This document shows positions 25,575 through 34,356 of a stretch of 64,000 bases of DNA, piece after piece. This stretch comes from Gammaproteobacteria bacterium (GTDB lineage: Bacteria > Pseudomonadota > Gammaproteobacteria > Ga0077536): the NCBI GenBank assembly GCA_021773835.1, contig JAJFJQ010000066.1, forward strand, positions 186,001 through 250,000. Reading direction: 5' to 3'. Position 1 is the first letter of the stretch. Each line of letters begins with the position of its first letter. A program made the translations under genes and the position numbers. The notes under the pieces were generated by a model. It made no database searches, had not been told where the DNA came from, and worked only from the letters and a program-made list of their open reading frames with translations.

Positions 25575-26993
25575 CTATAGGGTGACATATTCAAAATCGA
25601 CCGGCTGATCATTTATCCCCATGCGCGGTGGCGCGATCCACGCCGCAAACTCCCCCGGCTCGGTAACCTGGACCATCAGCGAGGCAACAAATTCCTGATC
25701 CGCCTCACTCGGTAACCAATCATTGGTATGCCGATCCCATTCGCCCTGATCGATAATGCGCCCATCCGGCGTCGCATGCACATCAGCGAATTCACCAATC
25801 TGTCGATGAAATGCGCGATGGGGTAATTGAAATGAAAACTCAATCCCACGGTCGCTAATTATTTTGTTCCAACGATCAATCCCGCGTTGGCAATCGGCAA
25901 TGTAATCATCGCGCAAACGTTCATTGACCACGCTCAGTGCCGATACTTCAATAGTGATGAGTTTACCGTTTTCAACTCGGACGACTTTATACGGCTCATC
26001 GGTTAGTTGATGATCATCTTTAAGGCGTGATTCTTGGTAGCGACCCTTTAAGCCCGAGGTGTAGTAGTTTGCTGCGTTGGTCGATTGCCCCGATCCGAAT
26101 AGATCCTCGGACACGCTGAAGTGAAAGTTGATGTATTTTTGCAAGGTCGGTAGGTCGATTCCGCCAAATCGGCGCACATCGTCGGTCTTATTATCGTTCA
26201 TGATCTCGCATGCTCGCTGCACGACACGACTGACCCCGGTTTCTCCCACGTACATGTGGTGCGCCTCTTCGGTCAACATAAATTGCGCTGACCGGGCTAA
26301 GGGATCGAACGCGCTCTCGGCGAGGGACGCTAGTTGGTACTTACCGTCGCGGTCGGTAAAAAACGTAAACATGAAAAATGCTAACCAATCGGGCGTTTTT
26401 TCATTAAACGCGCCAAGAATTCGTGGCTTGTCGGGATCGCCAGACTGGCGGATCAAAAGCTGTTCAGCTTCTTCACGACCGTCGCGCCCGAAATGTGCCA
26501 TGAGTAGGTATACCATCGCCCACAGATGTCGCCCCTCCTCCACATTCACTTGAAACAAATTTCGCATATCGATCAACGACGGCGCAGTCGCGGCCAACAA
26601 TCGCTGCTGTTCCACTGAAGCGGGTTCGGTATCACCTTGAGTGACGATTAAGCGGCGTAACGGCGCGCGGTACTCACCCGGGACATCCTGCCATACCGAC
26701 TCCCCCTTATGCTCACCAAACGATATCTTCTTTTCTGCGGATGACTCGGCGAGGAAAATCCCCCAACGATAATCCGGCATTTTCAATTTTCCGAAATGGG
26801 CCCAACCGTTCTTGTCGACGCTTATTGCAGTACGCAAATAGACGTCGTTGTCCTGGAAATATTCTGGCCCGCGGGCGCGCCACCACTGCATAAATTTAGG
26901 ATGCCAAGACTCAAGCGCGCGCTGGAGGCGACGATCCGACGCAAGATCGACATTGTTTGGGATCAATTCGTTGTAGTCGATATTGGTGGCCAT
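25575..26993 (-). CDS. boxB: Benzoyl-CoA 2,3-epoxidase subunit BoxB
   Basis: BoxB is the diiron oxygenase that epoxidises benzoyl-CoA in the aerobic CoA-dependent benzoate pathway. The 472-residue protein has the family N-terminus (ATNIDYNELIPNNVDL), a carboxylate/histidine core (NVEEGRHLWAM; FMLTEEAHHMYVGE) and a typical C-terminus. Start at 26993 (ATG with GGAA upstream) rather than 27014. It is followed by a 2Fe-2S ferredoxin gene and preceded by boxC with 17 bp between. Confidence 0.96.
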   Translation of the reverse strand: MATNIDYNELIPNNVDLASDRRLQRALESWHPKFMQWWRARGPEYFQDNDVYLRTAISVDKNGWAHFGKLKMPDYRWGIFLAESSAEKKISFGEHKGESVWQDVPGEYRAPLRRLIVTQGDTEPASVEQQRLLAATAPSLIDMRNLFQVNVEEGRHLWAMVYLLMAHFGRDGREEAEQLLIRQSGDPDKPRILGAFNEKTPDWLAFFMFTFFTDRDGKYQLASLAESAFDPLARSAQFMLTEEAHHMYVGETGVSRVVQRACEIMNDNKTDDVRRFGGIDLPTLQKYINFHFSVSEDLFGSGQSTNAANYYTSGLKGRYQESRLKDDHQLTDEPYKVVRVENGKLITIEVSALSVVNERLRDDYIADCQRGIDRWNKIISDRGIEFSFQLPHRAFHRQIGEFADVHATPDGRIIDQGEWDRHTNDWLPSEADQEFVASLMVQVTEPGEFAAWIAPPRMGINDQPVDFEYVTL

Positions 26994-27010
26994 AGTCGTT
27001 CCTTGCGTGA

Positions 27011-28708
27011 TCAAACACGCTGCTTGTTGTAGCTGGGACGCTTTCCGGTACCGTAGCGCACTAGGGCGCCATCCGTACCAACAGCATTCGGTCGTTGAAA
27101 TATCCAGTTTTGCCAGGCGCTCAATCGCGAGAATATTTTTGACTCCATGGTTTCCGGACCGGCGAACCGTAGATTTGCTTCCATACCGGTCAGCGCGTCC
27201 GGTGAAAAACTGGCGCGCGATTCCAGCACGATTCTTATTTCGTCATCCCAATCAATATCATCTGGAGTAAAAGTCACCAAACCCAGTAGCTCGGCCGCGG
27301 TGGCATCGAGCCTTTCATAAATCCGCCCTTGTAGCGCCTTAACGTGGTCCGGTTGATTAAGGAAGCGGCTATTGATCCGAGTGATTCCATTTACCATTGG
27401 GTATGGGCCGAAGTTCATTGTGGTCGTACCTATTGTCGCAGGTGGACGTGGATCTCCTTCGTATTCACCCGAAAGCATGAATATCTGATCGCATGCCAGT
27501 GCCATCTCAAGCAAGGTCCCGGTAAAGCAGCTACCCGGCCCGATTGCGGCGATTAGCGTCCTTGAGGTCACGTCGAAACGCTTCATGACACGTTTAAGGT
27601 AGAGCGTTATCTCGGAGATGAGCCAGTCGTGGGCGTGCTCCGACAGGGTCCGATCGATCGTCTCAACATAGGCGTTATCGCCACGAGTCTTCAGTAACCA
27701 GGTGCCGATCTCATCCTCGTTGGCCCGCAGATGCAGTATCACATCATCAAGTTCACGCGCTACCGCGAGTGGCCAGTAGTCGGCCCCGAGTGCTTTAATC
27801 GGCGCCAGTTCGGTCGGTGGTGCAGTATCCGGCGTCGTCACGACAATAGTCGCGACGCGGAGATTTCGATCGATTTCCACATCAACGAAACGGTAGTGAA
27901 TGGTATCGGCGTCGATCGATCGCGCGAGTGGTCGGAGCCTGATCCCAGTCTCCTCATGCGGTCGATTTGAACCTTCGGCCACTACTTGTGCGTGATCGCG
28001 AACCGCCTCGTTAAACCTCGATGCGGGGACGATTTCGTCGACCAGTTTCCATTCAAGTGCGCGACTACCGCGGATCCCTTCTTCAAGGCTGGCAAAGAAA
28101 TCCGCGCGATCGCGCCGCACAAATCTTTTATCAACCAGCCGAGTGAGCCCGCCGGTTCCTGGTAGTACGCCCAACAATGGTAGTTCGGGCAAGGAAACGG
28201 TAGTTGCGCCGTCGTCGATCATAATGATGTAGTCGCATGCAAGTGCCAGCTCATAGCCGCCACCGGCGCACGGCCCGTTGATCGCGCAAATGAACTTCAG
28301 ACCAGAGTGTTCCGTCGCGTCTTCGATTGCATTACGCGTCTCATTAGTAAACTTGCAAAAATTGACCTTGTGCGCATGGGTGGCTTTCCCCAACATTTTG
28401 ATGTTTGCACCCGCACAAAATACGCGATCCTTAGCCGACGTGATGATTGCCGCACCGACTTCAGGATGTTCAAAGCGCAGACGTTGCAAGATATCGTAAA
28501 GTTCGATATCGACACCAAGGTCGTAGGAATTGAGTTTCAACTCGTACCCGGGTGCAAGCGTGTCGGATTCAGACACATCCATTGCGATGGTCGCCACAGA
28601 GCGGTTGAAACTGACCCGCCAATGGCGATAGCGATCCGGCTGTGTTTGAAAATCTACTGGCGCCGGCTCCACGATTACACTGACGTCCGATCCGAAATCC
28701 TTATTCAT
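27011..28708 (-). CDS. boxC: Benzoyl-CoA-dihydrodiol lyase BoxC
   Basis: BoxC opens the ring of 2,3-epoxybenzoyl-CoA (or dihydrodiol) to an aldehyde plus formate. The 565-residue protein consists of two crotonase-like halves: the first has SAKDRVFCAGANIKML and NGPCAGGGYELALACD, and the second is more diverged (GPGSCFTGTLLEMALACD). Start overlaps the end of boxR by 4 bp. It is the second gene of the operon. Confidence 0.96.
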   Translation of the reverse strand: MNKDFGSDVSVIVEPAPVDFQTQPDRYRHWRVSFNRSVATIAMDVSESDTLAPGYELKLNSYDLGVDIELYDILQRLRFEHPEVGAAIITSAKDRVFCAGANIKMLGKATHAHKVNFCKFTNETRNAIEDATEHSGLKFICAINGPCAGGGYELALACDYIIMIDDGATTVSLPELPLLGVLPGTGGLTRLVDKRFVRRDRADFFASLEEGIRGSRALEWKLVDEIVPASRFNEAVRDHAQVVAEGSNRPHEETGIRLRPLARSIDADTIHYRFVDVEIDRNLRVATIVVTTPDTAPPTELAPIKALGADYWPLAVARELDDVILHLRANEDEIGTWLLKTRGDNAYVETIDRTLSEHAHDWLISEITLYLKRVMKRFDVTSRTLIAAIGPGSCFTGTLLEMALACDQIFMLSGEYEGDPRPPATIGTTTMNFGPYPMVNGITRINSRFLNQPDHVKALQGRIYERLDATAAELLGLVTFTPDDIDWDDEIRIVLESRASFSPDALTGMEANLRFAGPETMESKIFSRLSAWQNWIFQRPNAVGTDGALVRYGTGKRPSYNKQRV

Positions 28709-29604
28709 ACTTGCGCCAATTGCTCGGAATGCACGATTTGATTCACAGCCGGCAGCCGCAAACAGGCATTGACCGTATCGTGTACTTGAGCACCACTCGT
28801 GTCGAGCACATAACTTGCGCGCTGGTATAGGCTTTCCCGTTCGCTAAGGATCCGTTTCAAATCTTCCATCGCGTGCGCGTTTCCGGCCATCGGTCGGTTG
28901 TCTCCTTGTGCGATAACACGATCCATATGATCTTCGGGCGTTGCGCGTAACCAAATCGTAACGCAGGAACCTAACAAGCGTTCGTAAGCTGCCGGTTCCG
29001 AGACGATGCTTCCACCAACCTCAACGATTGCCGGCTCAACCTTCCCGATGGTTTCTTCCAGACATTCGAGCTCGAAGCGTCGGTACGCTGACTGACCACC
29101 GAGCGAAAAAATCTCGCTAACACTCATTCCTGCGCGCTGCTCAATACTCCGCACTAAATCGGTAAATTGCCAACCGAGACGCTCAGCAAGCGCCGCGCCA
29201 ATCGTGCTTTTTCCGGCACCTCTGAGTCCTATCAATGCGATCAGCAACGGCCTTGAAGGTGCACGATCAGAGATCTCACGATACAAGCGAACGAGCTCGC
29301 TGTGTTTCGCACTACGAATGTATTGCAGGAGGTAGCTAAATTCTTCGCATTGGTGCGTCGGACTGGACACGAGTTCTTCAATCGGGACGCTCATTGCGCA
29401 CGCGATTTGGCGCAACCTTAAGATCGAAATATTACCTTTGCCACTTTCCAACTCCGCCAGATAACGCTCCGACACAGCAGAGCTTTGCGCCAAGATACGA
29501 CGCGACATACCACGTCGCGCACGCAAGCGCTTTACGCGGCTACCAATGTCGTTGAGATAAGCGGCCGCGTCCATGGCGGTCGCTGGAGGAGCGGCAGATT
29601 CCAT
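28705..29604 (-). CDS. boxR: BoxR-type benzoate operon regulator (HTH + shikimate-kinase-like)
   Basis: The 299-residue protein has an N-terminal XRE helix-turn-helix (IGSRVKRLRARRGMSRRILAQSSAVSERYLAELESGKGN) and a C-terminal shikimate-kinase-like domain with P-loop LIGLRGAGKSTIG, the architecture of BzdR/BoxR, which bind benzoyl-CoA. It is the first gene of the box operon. TGCA sites with an N6 spacer lie just upstream of its start, consistent with autoregulation. Start: ATG at 29604; the four residues ATAM further in could be an alternative. Confidence 0.94.
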   Translation of the reverse strand: MESAAPPATAMDAAAYLNDIGSRVKRLRARRGMSRRILAQSSAVSERYLAELESGKGNISILRLRQIACAMSVPIEELVSSPTHQCEEFSYLLQYIRSAKHSELVRLYREISDRAPSRPLLIALIGLRGAGKSTIGAALAERLGWQFTDLVRSIEQRAGMSVSEIFSLGGQSAYRRFELECLEETIGKVEPAIVEVGGSIVSEPAAYERLLGSCVTIWLRATPEDHMDRVIAQGDNRPMAGNAHAMEDLKRILSERESLYQRASYVLDTSGAQVHDTVNACLRLPAVNQIVHSEQLAQV

Positions 29605-29607
29605 TTA

Positions 29608-29669
29608 TGCAATATGATGCATCTAATTTACGCAGGATAAGCATTATAATGCATAAAACGTTTCGTGCA
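29608..29669. promoter_or_regulatory. TGCA-type operator sites for BoxR
   Basis: TGCA occurs at 29608-29611, 29618-29621, 29650-29653 and 29666-29669. The first two are spaced by exactly six bases (TGCA-N6-TGCA), the operator pattern reported for BzdR/BoxR. The other two overlap the -35 box and spacer of the predicted promoter. The sites therefore cover the promoter and start region of boxR, which fits repression of the operon when benzoyl-CoA is absent. Confidence 0.7.
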
Positions 29670-29670
29670 A
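29643..29670 (-). promoter_or_regulatory. Predicted promoter of the box operon
   Basis: On the minus strand TTGCAC (29670-29665) and TATAAT (29648-29643) are separated by 16 nt, close to a sigma-70 consensus. The start site would be near 29636, about 30 nt before the boxR ATG. The -35 box itself contains TGCA. Confidence 0.7.
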
Positions 29671-29709
29671 CCCGCTGGATCGGGAGGTTTTTGTGTCTAC
29701 TGTTGGCCG

Positions 29710-30888
29710 TCAGCGGTGATCAGAAGTTTTTAGCTCATCGGCAATTTGCCGCAGCAACTGACTGTAAGCGCGATGCCCTGCGTGGTTTAGGTGCCCAATA
29801 CCTCGTTTCCGACCAAACCCATGGTAGTGAGCGAGGGGTGCAAGCGTCGGTTCTAAGGTTGATAAAACACCGTCAGCGTCCCAAAGACGTAATGCGTGTG
29901 GCGTAAGCACCCTCTCCATAGCACTGATAAGCGCTTGGCGCCGAGTATTACAATCGGGGCGTATCTCGCCGATGCCATACACGACCAAGGCCATGGGGAT
30001 ATCTCGTTCACGTTTTATGTGCGCGAGGTCAGCAACAAACTTCTCGACTCGGGCATAGGCCGACATCGGTGCATGCTCCTGCCACAACTTAAGTTGGCGT
30101 TCGATCCGTGCATCGATTGCCGAACATGAATGCGCTGTAATTTCACTGCCTGTCCGCGGTACCGGTTTACCACCACTTAACTTGTACACATACAGTGCGC
30201 GCGCGATCCGAGAACTATCCATCAAGCGAAAGAAGAGCCTACCCACTAATGTGTCACGATAGCGTTGGCTACGCCGCTGACGAAACGTATAGCCAAGCTC
30301 GAGCTCGCCGTCCGCATTTTTGATATATGCTGGGTTCACTGAATCGTCGGACATTTCGCTACTCAGAAACTGCCCTGCACCAATAAGCATTACGATCGCA
30401 TCTGGATTAAATTTAAGCGCGAGGTTCTGCAGCTGAACATACTGTTGCACCGGTCCAGCGCCGCTCATACCAAAATTCAGGAATTCGAATTGTTCCGAGT
30501 TGGATCCATCATCGTCGCTTGCTTCGGCCAGCCGGGTGAATGTGTCGGGATCATTAACTTGCAGCGCTTCAGTAAATGAATCTCCAGTTACAACGACCCG
30601 ATAGACACGCGGCGACTTCGCCAGCGTTCGTTCTTTGTCGCGCATACCGAAGCTATTAGTTGACACTTGGCTGCGGTGCTCTCGAACGTTGATGATCTCG
30701 ATATTTGGCCGTAGCGCGTAACCACGGTCTGGATCGGGCCATCCAAGTTCACGTTCGACGATCGGTAATATTCGCCAGGCCGGGGATAGTTCGATGCCAT
30801 GCAATAAGGCTTCCATTGCAACAATCGATATCGCGAAGCCGAACCCTGCAGATAACCACGCAATTGATCTGGATTTCGCCGTCACCAT
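29710..30888 (-). CDS. SGNH-hydrolase-like protein (AlgX/AlgJ-type partner)
   Basis: From MVTAKSRSIAWLSAG the protein is 392 residues, with an N-terminal signal anchor, then a conserved GDSFTEALQV (block I of GDSL hydrolases) and later GHLNHAGHRAYSQLL, the Asp/His-like end of the SGNH fold. It starts 2 nt after the stop of the MBOAT gene. Such proteins accept acyl groups from MBOAT transferases and pass them to polysaccharides or other periplasmic targets. The substrate here is unknown. Confidence 0.7.
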   Translation of the reverse strand: MVTAKSRSIAWLSAGFGFAISIVAMEALLHGIELSPAWRILPIVERELGWPDPDRGYALRPNIEIINVREHRSQVSTNSFGMRDKERTLAKSPRVYRVVVTGDSFTEALQVNDPDTFTRLAEASDDDGSNSEQFEFLNFGMSGAGPVQQYVQLQNLALKFNPDAIVMLIGAGQFLSSEMSDDSVNPAYIKNADGELELGYTFRQRRSQRYRDTLVGRLFFRLMDSSRIARALYVYKLSGGKPVPRTGSEITAHSCSAIDARIERQLKLWQEHAPMSAYARVEKFVADLAHIKRERDIPMALVVYGIGEIRPDCNTRRQALISAMERVLTPHALRLWDADGVLSTLEPTLAPLAHYHGFGRKRGIGHLNHAGHRAYSQLLRQIADELKTSDHR

Positions 30889-30890
30889 GA

Positions 30891-32273
30891 CTAAAATCGA
30901 AAATAAATGAATGGGTTTTCGGTATAGGACGGCAGGACGACCAACCAGAGGCAAAAACCTGCGAGGGCCCCCCAGACAATTGGGCGGTTCCAACGCCTCA
31001 CCGTGAATCGTGAGGTCGCACACCGACCCTGCGCTTCCACATAATGCAACGCGATCAAACTAACGCAGCCGACCACAAGTAGGCTCAAATTCGATGACGG
31101 CTCCACCGGACCATTGAACATTACGCCAAGATAATCCCACGCGACCGTCGAACTTCCTGCCCGAAAAAAAACCCACAAACAAACTATGATGACGAGATGA
31201 ATCACCCACAAGCAGGCCTTTGCGAGCGCGTTACGCAGAAAATGCTCCCCAATACCTGACCTGGCGAGAGGCGCGAGTACGCAGCGATGCAAGCCGATGT
31301 AGCAACCCCACAGCCCACCCCACAAAATAAAGCTTGTGCTCGCGCCGTGCCACAAACCGGCGATACCCATCACCAAAAGCAGCACCGCCAGTTGACGGGC
31401 CGATGTCCCTTTACTCCCACCGAGCGGAACGTATAAATAATCACGGATCCAAGTAGACAAAGTAATGTGCCATTGCTGCCAAAATTCACGCGGGGAAGTG
31501 CTCAAATATGGCGTTCTGAAATTGTGCGGCAGTCGGATCCCGAGCAGGTAGGCACTACCGATGGCAATATCCGAATATCCCGAAAAGTCGAAATAGATCT
31601 GGAACGTGAATAGCCATGCGCCCGTCCACGCCTGGATCATTGTCGCGGGGCCGAGGAAGAAGATATCGTCAACCATCGGTGCCAAGGAATCCGCAAGGAT
31701 GACTTTCTTGCACAGCCCGAGCGTGCATAGCGCCAAGCCATAGCAATACAACCGCAGGATCCTGGGTCGACCGGCAAACAATCGTACGATCTGTGGCAAC
31801 AACTGTCGTGCACGTACGATCGGCCCAGCTATCAACTGCGGAAAGAACATGATGAACAATGTGAACGGTCCGATACGTCGTTCGCCAAGTCTCGGTTCGC
31901 GCACGACGTCGATCTGATAAGCCAGCAGTTGGAAGGTATAAAACGAAATGCCAAGCGGTAATACGGTATCAATGTATGCCGTGTGATCGACGCCGACGTC
32001 ACCGCTTAAAAATACTCGATACTTAATAGCCGCGAGCACGCCAATATTAACAACGACGGCGAGTATCAAGCGCGTTTTACCGGCCGCTACGTAGCGAAAC
32101 AGAAGCCAATTGGTACCAACTAGGGTAGCGATAAGGGCGGTGTCAAACCAACCGGCCGCTACATAAAACGCGGCGCTAGCGAGCAACAAAGCGATCCCCG
32201 GCTTACGCGAATACCGGACAATCAGCAGTGTTAAGACAAAAAAACCGAAGTACGCAAGAGTGTTGAAATACAT
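30891..32273 (-). CDS. MBOAT family O-acyltransferase (AlgI-like)
   Basis: This 460-residue membrane protein has about ten helices and MBOAT motifs: MFFPQLIAGPIVR, FDFSGYSDIAIG, FWQQWHITLSTWIRDYLYVPLGG, and LWHGASTSFILWGG with the catalytic-site histidine. It resembles AlgI/PatA, which transfer acyl groups across the membrane to polysaccharide or peptidoglycan partners. It is translationally linked to the SGNH gene. A start at 32273 is chosen over 32288. No alginate genes are nearby. Confidence 0.9.
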   Translation of the reverse strand: MYFNTLAYFGFFVLTLLIVRYSRKPGIALLLASAAFYVAAGWFDTALIATLVGTNWLLFRYVAAGKTRLILAVVVNIGVLAAIKYRVFLSGDVGVDHTAYIDTVLPLGISFYTFQLLAYQIDVVREPRLGERRIGPFTLFIMFFPQLIAGPIVRARQLLPQIVRLFAGRPRILRLYCYGLALCTLGLCKKVILADSLAPMVDDIFFLGPATMIQAWTGAWLFTFQIYFDFSGYSDIAIGSAYLLGIRLPHNFRTPYLSTSPREFWQQWHITLSTWIRDYLYVPLGGSKGTSARQLAVLLLVMGIAGLWHGASTSFILWGGLWGCYIGLHRCVLAPLARSGIGEHFLRNALAKACLWVIHLVIIVCLWVFFRAGSSTVAWDYLGVMFNGPVEPSSNLSLLVVGCVSLIALHYVEAQGRCATSRFTVRRWNRPIVWGALAGFCLWLVVLPSYTENPFIYFRF

Positions 32274-32464
32274 ACGCCCACGAGTCAAGCATTCGCGTTA
32301 TAGGCAGCGCAGCTTGCGCCAACCAAAGGTGAACGTAAATTCTAGTTCAATTAGCACCTTCGTGGGCTATCGCACCGCCCGCCTTACGATTCTTCGACTT
32401 GAGGATTGCCACTAAACCTCCGACTCGTCACAATTCGAGGTCGAATCAATCGAGCGGAAAATCT

Positions 32465-33520
32465 ATGCGGATCAATACGACCATTCCTCAACACAATTTG
32501 CGTGATGTGGCGGGTGCAGCGGCGACGATCGAACGGGCAGGCTACGACGGTATCGTTACACTCGAGAATCAACACGACCCATTTCTGCCGCTCGCAGTCG
32601 CTGCAGTCAATACCGATCGCGTCGAACTTGCAACCGGAATCGCGATCTCATTTCTGCGTTCGCCGATGTCTGCAGCAAACCTAACCTGGGACCTGAATGA
32701 GGCGTCTGGCGGACGCTTTGTCTTAGGCCTCGGCACACAAATAAAAGCCCACAATGAAAAACGCTTCAGCGTTCCGTGGAGCCCGCCAGCTCCGCGGATG
32801 CGTGAGTACGTTGGAGCACTACGCGCCATTTGGCGCAGTTGGAAGTATAGAGAGCGGTTGAAGTTCGAGGGCAAACATTACCAATTCACACTCATGATCC
32901 CAAACTTCGTGCCGGAGGGTTCGGGCCTAGACCTTCCTGCAGTGACACTCGCAGCAGTTGGCCCGGCGATGCTAACACTCAGTGGGGAAGTTGCCGACGG
33001 CGCTCGACTGCATCCATTTTGCACGCGCGAGTATTTAACCGAGACGGTGATGCCGTGCCTGAATCGGGGGCTGGAAAAATCACAGCGGTTACGCCAAAAC
33101 TTCGAAATTAGTGGTGGCGGCTTCATCGCAACCGGGGCGGACGACGAATCCGTCGCGGCGGCAATCGAATGGGTTCGCTACCGAGTTGCCTTTTACGGTT
33201 CGACCCCGGCCTATTGGCCGGTTCTGGAAACTCACGATGAAGGCGACCTTGGCCGCAAATTGAACCGCATGACCAAAGATGGGCAGTGGGATAAGCTAAG
33301 TGCAGAAGTGAGTGATGACGTGTTGCGGCTGTTTGCCGCGATCGGTCGCCACGATGAGATCGCGGCACAGATCGAGCAACGCTTTGGTGGCCTTACCGAC
33401 ACGGTCTTGGCAAGCACCAGCTCGCAAGTCACAGCAGACTTCCCGCCAGAGTTGATTAGCGATATCCAACGTATTGCAACACCATTTTCTGGATTCGACA
33501 CCGAATCGAGGGCGGTTTGA
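32465..33520 (+). CDS. LLM-class (F420-dependent-type) oxidoreductase
   Basis: The 351-residue protein is a TIM-barrel luciferase-like oxidoreductase (TIGR03617-like): MRINTTIPQHNL, then ATGIAISFLRSPMSAA, GGRFVLGLGTQIKAHNEKRF, and VTLAAVGPAMLTLSGEVADG. The cofactor is F420 or FMN by family; the gene alone cannot say. It is divergent from the MBOAT gene. GAGCGG before the ATG at 32465 supports the shorter start. Confidence 0.8.
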   Translation: MRINTTIPQHNLRDVAGAAATIERAGYDGIVTLENQHDPFLPLAVAAVNTDRVELATGIAISFLRSPMSAANLTWDLNEASGGRFVLGLGTQIKAHNEKRFSVPWSPPAPRMREYVGALRAIWRSWKYRERLKFEGKHYQFTLMIPNFVPEGSGLDLPAVTLAAVGPAMLTLSGEVADGARLHPFCTREYLTETVMPCLNRGLEKSQRLRQNFEISGGGFIATGADDESVAAAIEWVRYRVAFYGSTPAYWPVLETHDEGDLGRKLNRMTKDGQWDKLSAEVSDDVLRLFAAIGRHDEIAAQIEQRFGGLTDTVLASTSSQVTADFPPELISDIQRIATPFSGFDTESRAV

Positions 33521-33594
33521 TATGCCCCGCTGCCATTGGATATCAAATCAATCGCCCGAATTCGACGAGATGTTAATTGAGTAGAGGGTAAGCT

Positions 33595-33780
33595 TTACTC
33601 GAGTTCGATTTTATCCATCGCTTCTTCGAGTCGCTCTTCGGCCGCGGTATTCGCGGCGTCCAATTGCAGTTGTACGCCGTCGAGAATTTCTTTGGGCTCG
33701 CTACCGCTCACCCCACCGTCCTGCTGACTACATGCGGCAAGCATCAGCGCAAGCGACCCACAAATGATGATTTTCGGCAT
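33595..33780 (-). CDS. Small lipoprotein
   Basis: A 61-residue precursor with signal peptide and lipobox ALMLAAC (Cys at residue 17), followed by a short acidic helical tail (EPKEILDGVQLQLDAANTAAEERLEEAMDKIELE). The coiled-coil-like tail suggests oligomerisation. It follows the HiPIP gene on the same strand, with a strong hairpin between. Confidence 0.75.
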   Translation of the reverse strand: MPKIIICGSLALMLAACSQQDGGVSGSEPKEILDGVQLQLDAANTAAEERLEEAMDKIELE

Positions 33781-33861
33781 AGGGCTTCCCCCTTAATTAG
33801 CTGTTTAGCGAGTACCTCGCCGTAGATGTCTAAGAGTGGAATCCGCCAAGCCCAAGAGGTC

Positions 33862-33881
33862 GCCGCCCCAGGCGGGGCGGC
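33862..33881 (-). repeat. Strong GC hairpin between HiPIP and lipoprotein genes
   Basis: GCCGCCCC-AGGC-GGGGCGGC is an 8-bp perfect stem with a 4-nt loop, about 13 bp after the HiPIP stop on the minus strand. No T run follows, so it may slow RNA decay or act as a processing site rather than end transcription. Confidence 0.6.
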
Positions 33882-33893
33882 TCAGGCGGTCGG

Positions 33894-34232
33894 CTAACTA
33901 GCCTTAAGCGCCCACGAATTACACCAGCCCTTCGCTGTCACCGTTTTCCCAGCAAATAGCGGGCAACCGCCTACTTCACTGTCGGCTTCACCCTGGTACA
34001 GCAGGCAGTTAGCGCATGTTTGGCCATCTTCGTAACGGCTAAATTTTTCGGTATCGGCGGTGGTCGCATCCTCGACATAGCCCAACGCAGAGGCCATCGG
34101 GTCACTCGGCGAAACTGGCTCCATGTCGGCAGCGACGGCCGCACCTTGCAAAAGGCCCTGGGCGCCAAGTACGGCGACGCCTGAAGCACCACACTTAAAT
34201 AGAAACTGACGTCGATTACTCGGATTTTTCAT
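33894..34232 (-). CDS. High-potential iron-sulfur protein (HiPIP)
   Basis: The 112-residue precursor has a Tat-type signal (SNRRQFLFKCGASGVAVLGAQGLLQGAAVAA) and the HiPIP four-Cys pattern C-x2-C ... C ... C in CANCLLYQGEADSEVGGCPLFAG and GWCNSWALKAS. HiPIPs carry electrons in the periplasm, often in photosynthetic or respiratory chains. Start at 34232 has GGAGAG upstream. It is downstream of the FrhB-type gene. Confidence 0.92.
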   Translation of the reverse strand: MKNPSNRRQFLFKCGASGVAVLGAQGLLQGAAVAADMEPVSPSDPMASALGYVEDATTADTEKFSRYEDGQTCANCLLYQGEADSEVGGCPLFAGKTVTAKGWCNSWALKAS

Positions 34233-34356
34233 GGAATACTCTCCAATAGTTAAACAATCTTTTAAAGGTCGGTGGCAACGGCTTTGCTGTTCCAACCGAG
34301 CTCGATAATTTTTGTTAGCGGCAGCCTACAGATATCTTGTACTGTGGTATGCGATC

